NCBI GenBank assembly: GCA_958413765.1
Contig: CATYVH010000015.1
Location: 1-41,342 of the forward strand
DNA from: an uncultured Collinsella sp.
GTDB taxonomy: Bacteria; Actinomycetota; Coriobacteriia; Coriobacteriales; Coriobacteriaceae
Direction of reading: 5' to 3'
DNA: 41,342 nucleotides
Part shown: piece after piece, positions 33,143 to 39,348 of the stretch
Numbering within the stretch: position 1 is the first letter of the stretch
Layout: the number at the start of each line of letters is the position of its first letter
Translations under genes and position numbers: made by a program
Notes under the pieces: generated by a model
The model's database searches: none
Seen by the model: only the letters and a program-made list of their open reading frames with translations
What the model was told of the DNA's origin: nothing

Positions 33143-34495
33143 ATGTCTGACGACTTTTACACCATGGTCGATTCCGGAGACCCGGCACCCGACAACGAGC
33201 ACATCACCGGCGTGCGCGAAGAGCGTGAGGAAGGCGAGCAGACGACCACGCAGGCGCCAAAAGCCATGTACGCCGCGCGCATCGCCGTCTATGACGACAT
33301 GCTGTCGACACCGCGCGTGATCGTCATTGATCCGCAAGATGTCCGCACGTATTTGGAAGAGACGGCCAACACCGTCTACCAGTGCATGAAAGAACAAGGT
33401 GGCCATATCTCGCTCATGGTCATCCGTGAGATTGTCGAAAACTTTATCCATGCGCACTTTGCCGAGCCCATCATCTCGATTCTGGACGGCGGAGACACCA
33501 TCCGCTTTGCTGATCAAGGACCCGGCATCGACGACAAGGAGCGCGCTTTCGACTTTGGCGTTACCAGCGCAAACAGCAAGATGAAGCGCTATATCCGTGG
33601 AACCGGAGCAGGGTTTCCCATGGTGCAGGAGTATTTGGAAAACGCCGGCGGGGCCGTGTCCATCGAGGACAACATGGGCAACGGCACCGTGGTTACGGTA
33701 AGCCTGGATCCTAAACGCGTGCAGGAAATCGAACGCGCCGGCGGGCGCGGTGCTGCCGTGCGGCCCGAGACGGAGCAGCCCGCATATCCCCTGCCGGGAG
33801 CTTTTGCGCAGCAGCCCATGGCAACGCAACAGATGCAGCCCCGCGTGGGACAGATGCAGCAGCCCGGAATGCTTCCTACACAAGAGTCCCAGGCGGCGTC
33901 GATGTCGATGCCGTCAAACGTGCCAGAGGCCATGCCGCTGGCGGATCAGGATGCAGCAGCAATGCAGCAGGCGACGGGGGCACCGGGTGGCCAGCAAATG
34001 GGATATCAGCCGTACCAACAGGGATATCCATATCAGCAGATGCCGCCACTGGGGTATGGCCAGCAGTTCCCACAGCAGTACCAGCAGGGATATCAGCAGC
34101 CGTACCAGCAGATGCCGCAGCAGCAGTACAACCCCTGGGCCCAGCAGATGACTCCGCAGCCTTACCAACAGTGGCCTCAAAGTTTTCAACAGCAAATGCC
34201 GCCGATGCAGAGTTCTCAACAATCAGCAGCTCAAATGATGTATCCTAATGCAGCAAATCAGTATGCGCAGCCACAGCCGGACGTGTTCGTAAGCGATCGC
34301 GGCAACGCCGCGCTGGGCTATCTGGCGCAAAATCAAGCGTGCGGTGCAACCGATCTGGCGAGGGCGTTTGGAAACTCGGCCCCCACTTGGTCACGCACGC
34401 TCAATGACTTGGCGCAGGCCGGCTTGGTCATCAAGCATGGCCAGAAATACCATCTGACCGAACTCGGCGCCGCTCGCGTGCGAGCTCAGAGCTAA
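33143..34495 (+). CDS. GHKL ATPase/winged-helix protein upstream of dnaA, function unknown
   Basis: 450 residues. A GHKL (HATPase) domain covers about 45-190: N box VIREIVENFIHAHF (Glu about 96, Asn about 100), FADQGPGID (G1) and RGTGAGFPMVQEYLE (G2), followed by VSIEDNMGNGTVVTVSL. There is no HisKA domain or phospho-accepting His motif. A Gln/Pro/Met/Tyr-rich linker (about 215-375, many YQQ and QQM units) joins it to a C-terminal winged helix (about 380-450, GYLAQNQACGATDLARAFGNSAPTWSRTLNDL). It probably combines ATP binding, as in anti-sigma-type kinases, with DNA binding. It ends 15 nt before dnaA and lies inside the putative origin, so a role in initiation control is plausible but unproven. 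Confidence 0.85.
   Translation: MSDDFYTMVDSGDPAPDNEHITGVREEREEGEQTTTQAPKAMYAARIAVYDDMLSTPRVIVIDPQDVRTYLEETANTVYQCMKEQGGHISLMVIREIVENFIHAHFAEPIISILDGGDTIRFADQGPGIDDKERAFDFGVTSANSKMKRYIRGTGAGFPMVQEYLENAGGAVSIEDNMGNGTVVTVSLDPKRVQEIERAGGRGAAVRPETEQPAYPLPGAFAQQPMATQQMQPRVGQMQQPGMLPTQESQAASMSMPSNVPEAMPLADQDAAAMQQATGAPGGQQMGYQPYQQGYPYQQMPPLGYGQQFPQQYQQGYQQPYQQMPQQQYNPWAQQMTPQPYQQWPQSFQQQMPPMQSSQQSAAQMMYPNAANQYAQPQPDVFVSDRGNAALGYLAQNQACGATDLARAFGNSAPTWSRTLNDLAQAGLVIKHGQKYHLTELGAARVRAQS
34183..34221. promoter_or_regulatory. Two DnaA-box-like 9-mers inside the ATPase gene
   Basis: TTTTCAACA at 34183-34191 and TTCTCAACA at 34213-34221 lie in the same orientation, 30 nt apart, within the Gln-rich coding stretch and about 300 nt upstream of dnaA. 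They match the forms in the flanking intergenic clusters and could mediate DnaA autoregulation, or could simply reflect Phe/Ser-Gln-Gln codons. Confidence 0.4.
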
Positions 34496-34510
34496 AGAAC
34501 GGGAGAGACA

Positions 34511-36235
34511 GTGGACGAGGAAGCAAGCATCATCCTGGGGGATGCCATCGCCTTTTGCCAGCGCGACGGCCAAGATGCACGCCTCATCAACATGCTGGGG
34601 CAATCGCGCGCCATAAGCCTGACCGAAGATATGCTCACGATCGAGGCCCCCTCGCGCTTTGCCATCGCGCAGCTCAAAAAGCATCAGCCGACTATTGAGG
34701 CCTATCTGGAAGAAATCGCCTTTGCACCGATCGCGCTCGACATCGTGGCACCGCAAGGAGCCGCGGCGGAATCCGCTGCTGCGACGGCGCCCGCCACGGC
34801 TCCCGCTGCTTCCCCGGCGGTGCCGGCCTCCGCAGGCGACGTGCCGACAATCGAGCACCAGCACGGCGATGTTTCCCGTGAAACCATGGCACCGTTGCCG
34901 ACCGCGGCGGCGACGTCAACGAACGCACCCGTCACGCACATGCCTATCGCTCACGACGCAGCGGCGGGCGCGGATTCGGGCATTGCAATCAAGAACACGC
35001 TCTCGGCCGATGATTTTCGTCGCATGATGAACCAGATGAAGGGCGGAGCGCCGACTAAGTCCACGCAAGCTGCGACCCCCGCTTCACCCATGCCGGCACC
35101 GACCGTACCGGCCGAGCAGAATGCGGATGGAGCCCCGCTCGCCGCGAACTCAAAATTTACCTTTGAGAACTTTGTCTACGGCCCCGAGAACAGCCATGCC
35201 TATCGCTCGGCACTCAAGTTTGCCGCCCTCGCGGACGAGCGCGGCACGTGCACATCACTGTTCATCTACGGCAAATCGGGCCTGGGCAAGACGCACCTGC
35301 TGCTTGCCATCAAAAACGAGCTCGCCGAGAAGTCGCCCGAGATCAAGGTCAAGTATGCCAACTCCCAGGCATATCTGGACGACCTGATGACCGAGTTCGA
35401 CCGCCAAAAGAAGAGCAACGCCCCCATCATGCAGGCGTACCACGGCGTGGACGTGCTCATCATCGACGACATCCAAAACATCATCGGCAAGCGCGCGAGC
35501 GTGGACTACTTTTTCCAGCTCATGGACGAGTTCATCCGCAACAACAAGAAGGTCGTCATCGCGGCAGACCGCGCCCCCAAGGACCTGAGCATGGACGAGC
35601 GTCTGACCAGCCGCTTCAACGCCGGCATGCTCTGCCTGGTCGCAGAGCCCAGCTACGAGATGAAATACAAGATCTTGCAGCGCTATTACGAGAACACCAT
35701 CGTCGCCGCTCCCGAGGCAGGCGACGACTCGCTGCTGGCGGCCTATGGGGGCGACGGCGGGCACCTAACCGACGAGCACTTTAAACACATGGCCGAGGTC
35801 TCGGGCACCAACATCCGCGAACTCGAGAGCTTTTGCGAGCGCTGCGCCGGCGAGGCGGGCGACCGCGAGCGCGAGGGCGGGGAGCTCACCTTTGACGATA
35901 TCGACGCCATCGCCAGCCAGTACTTTGACACATCGGCCAAAAAGATCAACGTCCAGACGGTTCAGTCCGTCATCGAAGAGCAGTACGGCGTGACGCACGA
36001 GGAGCTCATCGGCCCGCGTCGCAACGCCAATATCGCCAAAGCACGCCATATCGCTATCTACCTGGCCATCGAGATGTGCGAGATGACGACCACGGCGGTG
36101 GGCGCCGAATTTGGCAACCGCAACCACTCGACCGTCAGCACGAGTTACAAAAAGGTCCAGAAGATGATCCAGGAAGACCGCACCGTCACCGAAGACCTCA
36201 AGTCGCTGCGCGATAAAATTACACTGCGCTCGTAG
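34511..36235 (+). CDS. dnaA: Chromosomal replication initiator protein DnaA
   Basis: 574 residues, longer than the usual 450-500 because of an Ala/Pro-rich domain II (about 85-210). Domain I is short and divergent. The AAA+ domain begins at FTFENFVYGPENSHAY, with Walker A GKSGLGKTHLL (Lys about 260), Walker B VLIIDDIQNI and sensor segments DRAPKDLSMDERLTSRF. Domain IV ends with the signature region AEFGNRNHSTVSTSYKKV (about 532-549), where most DnaA proteins have GGRDHTTV, so the base-contacting Asp is Asn. Start GTG with GGGAGA four bases upstream. It initiates replication at the flanking box clusters. Confidence 0.96.
   Translation: MDEEASIILGDAIAFCQRDGQDARLINMLGQSRAISLTEDMLTIEAPSRFAIAQLKKHQPTIEAYLEEIAFAPIALDIVAPQGAAAESAAATAPATAPAASPAVPASAGDVPTIEHQHGDVSRETMAPLPTAAATSTNAPVTHMPIAHDAAAGADSGIAIKNTLSADDFRRMMNQMKGGAPTKSTQAATPASPMPAPTVPAEQNADGAPLAANSKFTFENFVYGPENSHAYRSALKFAALADERGTCTSLFIYGKSGLGKTHLLLAIKNELAEKSPEIKVKYANSQAYLDDLMTEFDRQKKSNAPIMQAYHGVDVLIIDDIQNIIGKRASVDYFFQLMDEFIRNNKKVVIAADRAPKDLSMDERLTSRFNAGMLCLVAEPSYEMKYKILQRYYENTIVAAPEAGDDSLLAAYGGDGGHLTDEHFKHMAEVSGTNIRELESFCERCAGEAGDREREGGELTFDDIDAIASQYFDTSAKKINVQTVQSVIEEQYGVTHEELIGPRRNANIAKARHIAIYLAIEMCEMTTTAVGAEFGNRNHSTVSTSYKKVQKMIQEDRTVTEDLKSLRDKITLRS
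34870..34885. promoter_or_regulatory. parS-like site inside dnaA
   Basis: TGTTTCCCGTGAAACC differs from the parS consensus at two positions and encodes part of VSRET in the variable domain II. parS sites near or inside dnaA-region genes are common, but this copy is imperfect. Confidence 0.4.
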
Positions 36236-36473
36236 GGAAATAGAGACACCTGTTGAAAACTTGTCGAAACCACGGGCATAAGGTGTCTAAAACCCAACCC
36301 GCGGTGATGAAAAGTTTTGCGCAGGTTTTGAACGTGGAAAACCACCCCTGTTGCACACAGGTTGCTGTCGATTCTCTTTCTGGGTCTGACCTGCGTCTTT
36401 GGGAGTAATCAACAGTTTCGTCAGTGCTATTACTATTATTAAGATATTTATATCTATAGAAAGGTATTAAAAG
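36236..36473. other. Putative main part of oriC between dnaA and dnaN
   Basis: No gene. An inverted TTTTCAACAGG (box at 36251-36259) with TTGTCGAAA beside it, an inverted TGTGCAACAGG-like copy near 36348-36358, TAATCAACA at 36406-36414, a DnaA-trio-like run, then an AT-rich stretch (36427-36473) suited to strand opening. The dnaA-dnaN gap is the common oriC site in actinobacteria. Confidence 0.75.
36427..36441 (+). promoter_or_regulatory. DnaA-trio-like triplet run (unwinding element)
   Basis: CTA-TTA-CTA-TTA-TTA: five consecutive triplets whose complement reads 3'-GAT-AAT-GAT-AAT-AAT-5', the form of the DnaA-trio that loads DnaA onto single strands in Bacillus subtilis. It lies 12 nt after a box-like TAATCAACA and starts the AT-rich tract. 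Confidence 0.6.
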
Positions 36474-37577
36474 ATGAAGTTCACCGTCAGCCAGAGCTCG
36501 CTTACACAAGCCATCGGCGTCGTTATGAAGGGTGTCGCTTCGGCATCCACCCTTCCCATCCTGTCGGGCGTGCTCGTTAAGGCCCAAGACGGCATCTTGG
36601 AATTCCAGACCTCTAACTACACTATCTCGATCCGTCATCGCATCGCGGCGCATGTCGAAGAAGAGGGCGAGATGGTTATCCCCTGTAAGATGCTCTCCAA
36701 TATCACCAAGACCCTCCCCGATGCCCCGGTCACCTTTGAGCTGTCCGAGCGCCAGGTGCTGATTGGTTGCGAGAAGAGCTCTTTTAGGCTGAACACGCTC
36801 GATGCCAATGACTTCCCCGAGTTTCCGGCCTATGCCATCGAGAGTGCCGTGGAGCTGCCGACCGATGTCTTGTCCGAAATGGTCGGCCGCGTGTGGCGCG
36901 TCACCTCGACCGACAAGGCTCGCCCCATCCTGGGCGGCGTGCACATGAAGGTCGAGAACAACACCGTACGCCTGGTGGCGACCGATTCCTTCCGCTTGGC
37001 CGTGTGCGATACGCAGGTCGAGACCTCGACCCTCGAGGGCTCCTTTGAACTCAACGTTCCGGCTGACGCCTTTAACGACGCGCTGAACATCATGGCCAGC
37101 CAGGCGACCATCATGATCGGGGCTACCGACACCCAGGTCGTCTTCGAGGCCGGCAACACCACCTACGTGTCGCGTCGCATCGAGGGCGTGTACCCCAACT
37201 ACAAGCAGCTCATCCCCGATTCGTGCGTGACGAGCGTCAAGATCGATGTCGCCGCCTTTAACGCCGCCCTCAAGCGCGTGGCCGTTATCGCGAGCGCCAA
37301 CCCCGCCGTCAAGTTCGAGATCGATGTCGAGAACGGGCAGATGGGCCTGTCCTCCATTTCCAATGACCAGGACCTTGCGCAGGAGACGATCGATGTCGAG
37401 GCCGAGGGCGAGTCGGGTACCATCGCCTTCAACTACCACTACATCTTCGGCTGCCTCAATGCCCTGTCCAAGGAGAAGGAGATCACGCTGGAGCTCAAGA
37501 GCTACTCGCAGGCGGGCATCTTCAAGTCCTACGACAAGATCAACTACCTGTACCTGGTCATGCCGGTCCGCATCTAG
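36474..37577 (+). CDS. dnaN: DNA polymerase III sliding clamp, beta subunit
   Basis: 367 residues, the normal length of the three-domain beta clamp. N-terminal MKFTVSQSSLTQAIGVVMKG and LPILSGVLVKAQDGILEFQTSN, central GGVHMKVENNTVRLVATDSFRLAV, ANPAVKFEIDVENGQMGLSS, and the C-terminal IFKSYDKINYLYLVMPVRI are characteristic. It dimerises around DNA and tethers polymerase and other partners. AAAGG lies eight bases before the ATG. It follows the oriC-like intergenic region and is followed within 10 nt by recF. Confidence 0.97.
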   Translation: MKFTVSQSSLTQAIGVVMKGVASASTLPILSGVLVKAQDGILEFQTSNYTISIRHRIAAHVEEEGEMVIPCKMLSNITKTLPDAPVTFELSERQVLIGCEKSSFRLNTLDANDFPEFPAYAIESAVELPTDVLSEMVGRVWRVTSTDKARPILGGVHMKVENNTVRLVATDSFRLAVCDTQVETSTLEGSFELNVPADAFNDALNIMASQATIMIGATDTQVVFEAGNTTYVSRRIEGVYPNYKQLIPDSCVTSVKIDVAAFNAALKRVAVIASANPAVKFEIDVENGQMGLSSISNDQDLAQETIDVEAEGESGTIAFNYHYIFGCLNALSKEKEITLELKSYSQAGIFKSYDKINYLYLVMPVRI

Positions 37578-37586
37578 CGCTGCGCC

Positions 37587-38693
37587 ATGACCATGTTCGC
37601 CCGCGATCTTTCCGTCGCGCACTACCGCAGCTTCGATAGCTATCGCCTTGCCCTGGACGAGGGCGTGACGATACTTGCGGGACCCAACGCGGCGGGAAAG
37701 ACCAATCTCATAGAGGCGCTGCAGCTGCTGACGAGCGGCGCCTCGTTTAGGCATCCGACCGCAGCCGAGCTCGTCCATGACGGCGTGGGCTCGTGCAAGA
37801 TCGAGCTGAGGCTTGAGGGCGACGGCCGCGTGCTTGATATGGGATTGAGCGCGGAGGACGGTAAGCGCTCGTTTAGTCGCAACGGCAAGAGATGCTCTGC
37901 CGCCGGTGTGCGCGGGATTCTGCCGAGCGTGCTGTTTTGCCCCGACCATCTGGACATGGTTAAGCGAGGCGCCAGTGTACGCCGCGCCGCCCTCGATGAC
38001 TTTGGCATGCAGCTGAGCGCGCGTTATGCCGATCTTGCGAGCACCTATGGGCGCTGCGTGACCCAGCGTAACGCCCTGCTCAAGGAGACCTGGTGCTGTC
38101 GCGAGATGCTCGGCGCGTGGAACGATTCGATTGCTCGCGCGGGCTCGGCCCTGCTCGTGCACCGGTTGGCCCTACTCGACCGGCTGGCGGGCCATGTGCA
38201 CACTGCCTACGGGCAAGTGGCGTCCGGCGAGGCTGCCAACGTGACCTATGCGTCCACGCTGGGGGATTTGCCCCAGGTCGAGGATCGCGAAGAGCTGAAG
38301 GGTTGGGCGTACGAGCGCATGCTGGCTGCCCTTGACGAGCATGCCGACGAGGAAATTCGCCGCGGCGTGACGTTGGTGGGACCGCATCGCGACGAGATCG
38401 AGTTCACCGTGGCTGGTCGCTCCGCCCGTTCATTTGCCAGCCAAGGACAGCAGCGCACGCTGGTGCTGTCCTGGAAGGTGGCCGAGGTTGCCGTGGCTCG
38501 CGATGTCCTGGGCACCGCCCCACTGCTGCTTCTGGACGACGTGATGAGCGAGCTCGACGGCGAGCGTCGCGGCGCTTTCCTGCGGCTGATTGGCGATGAT
38601 ATCCAGACGGTCATAACCACGACCAACCTGGGGTACTTTACCGATGACCTGCTTGATCGAGCCAAGGTGGTGAGCATGGGTGAGACGTGCTAA
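37587..38693 (+). CDS. recF: DNA replication and repair protein RecF
   Basis: 368 residues, SMC-like ATPase that loads RecA at gaps together with RecO and RecR. Walker A ILAGPNAAGKTNLIEAL (Lys about 38), a central coiled region, signature FASQGQQRTLVLSWKVAEV and Walker B LLLLDDVMSELDGERR are intact. Two adjacent Met codons (residues 1 and 3) are possible starts with no clear ribosome binding site, so translation is probably coupled to dnaN. The 3' end overlaps dciA by 14 nt. Confidence 0.96.
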   Translation: MTMFARDLSVAHYRSFDSYRLALDEGVTILAGPNAAGKTNLIEALQLLTSGASFRHPTAAELVHDGVGSCKIELRLEGDGRVLDMGLSAEDGKRSFSRNGKRCSAAGVRGILPSVLFCPDHLDMVKRGASVRRAALDDFGMQLSARYADLASTYGRCVTQRNALLKETWCCREMLGAWNDSIARAGSALLVHRLALLDRLAGHVHTAYGQVASGEAANVTYASTLGDLPQVEDREELKGWAYERMLAALDEHADEEIRRGVTLVGPHRDEIEFTVAGRSARSFASQGQQRTLVLSWKVAEVAVARDVLGTAPLLLLDDVMSELDGERRGAFLRLIGDDIQTVITTTNLGYFTDDLLDRAKVVSMGETC

Positions 38694-39243
38694 TTACGAG
38701 CGCGAGAGCGAGACAGTCGCCTTCAGCGGGTTTTTGAACGCAGAGCGCCAGCGCATCCTGGCGGCTGCAACGCCTAAGCGCCGTGCGCAGATGGAGGCCG
38801 CCGAGGAGTCGCGCACGGTCTATCGCGCATGGAACGCGGTGTGCTCGGGCACGCGCGAGGGGCGGCATGTGACGGGACTGCGTTACCTGCCCGAGTCCAA
38901 TGAGCTGCTGGTGTATCTCGACTCGCCCTCGTGGACGCAGGAAATGACGCTGTTGCGCGAGATCATCCGCGCGCGCATGGAGCGCGCCGGTGCGCATGTG
39001 GACGGCCTGGTGTTCAAAACCACCGCGCCCGGTCACACGCCGCCCGCCGCCAAGGAGCGCCTGCGCCCGGCGACGACCGAGCGACCGCCGGCCCCGCATG
39101 CCGACCTAAGTGAGGCCGAGCGCACCGAGATTGAGCGCCAAGTGGCGCCCATCGAAGACCAAAAACTGCGCGAGGCCCTCGAGAATGCCATGAGAGCCAG
39201 TGCCGAGTGGGCCAAGGGCGTGCAAAGCAAAAAAGAGCCTTAA
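38680..39243 (+). CDS. dciA: DciA-type helicase loader (DUF721)
   Basis: 187 residues. The DUF721/DciA domain lies at about 45-105 (VYRAWNAVCSGTREGRHVTGLRYLPESNELLVYLDSPSWTQEM and LLREIIRARME), with a disordered Pro/Glu-rich C-terminal part. DciA loads the replicative helicase DnaB in bacteria lacking DnaC/DnaI and often sits between recF and gyrB in actinobacteria, as here. Start GTG within the recF 3' end, so the two are coupled. A strong terminator follows. Confidence 0.88.
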   Translation: MRRANYERESETVAFSGFLNAERQRILAAATPKRRAQMEAAEESRTVYRAWNAVCSGTREGRHVTGLRYLPESNELLVYLDSPSWTQEMTLLREIIRARMERAGAHVDGLVFKTTAPGHTPPAAKERLRPATTERPPAPHADLSEAERTEIERQVAPIEDQKLREALENAMRASAEWAKGVQSKKEP

Positions 39244-39270
39244 ATCGCATCTGGTGGCCTTGTAGAGCCA

Positions 39271-39299
39271 AATACCCTCGTTCCCGAGGGTATTTTTTT
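39271..39299 (+). terminator. Terminator of the dnaN-recF-dciA unit
   Basis: AATACCCTCG-TTCC-CGAGGGTATT, perfect 10-bp stem with seven T in total at its end, between dciA and gyrB. Confidence 0.92.
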
Positions 39300-39348
39300 A
39301 CGATAAACTAGTAAGGCTGTACACATTTTCTTGACTGAAGGAGGACGT

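Noticed and set aside
36219..38162. Long minus-strand open frame across dnaN and recF
   Set aside because: It is antisense to two clear genes; long antisense frames arise from high-GC codon use, and it has no family resemblance.
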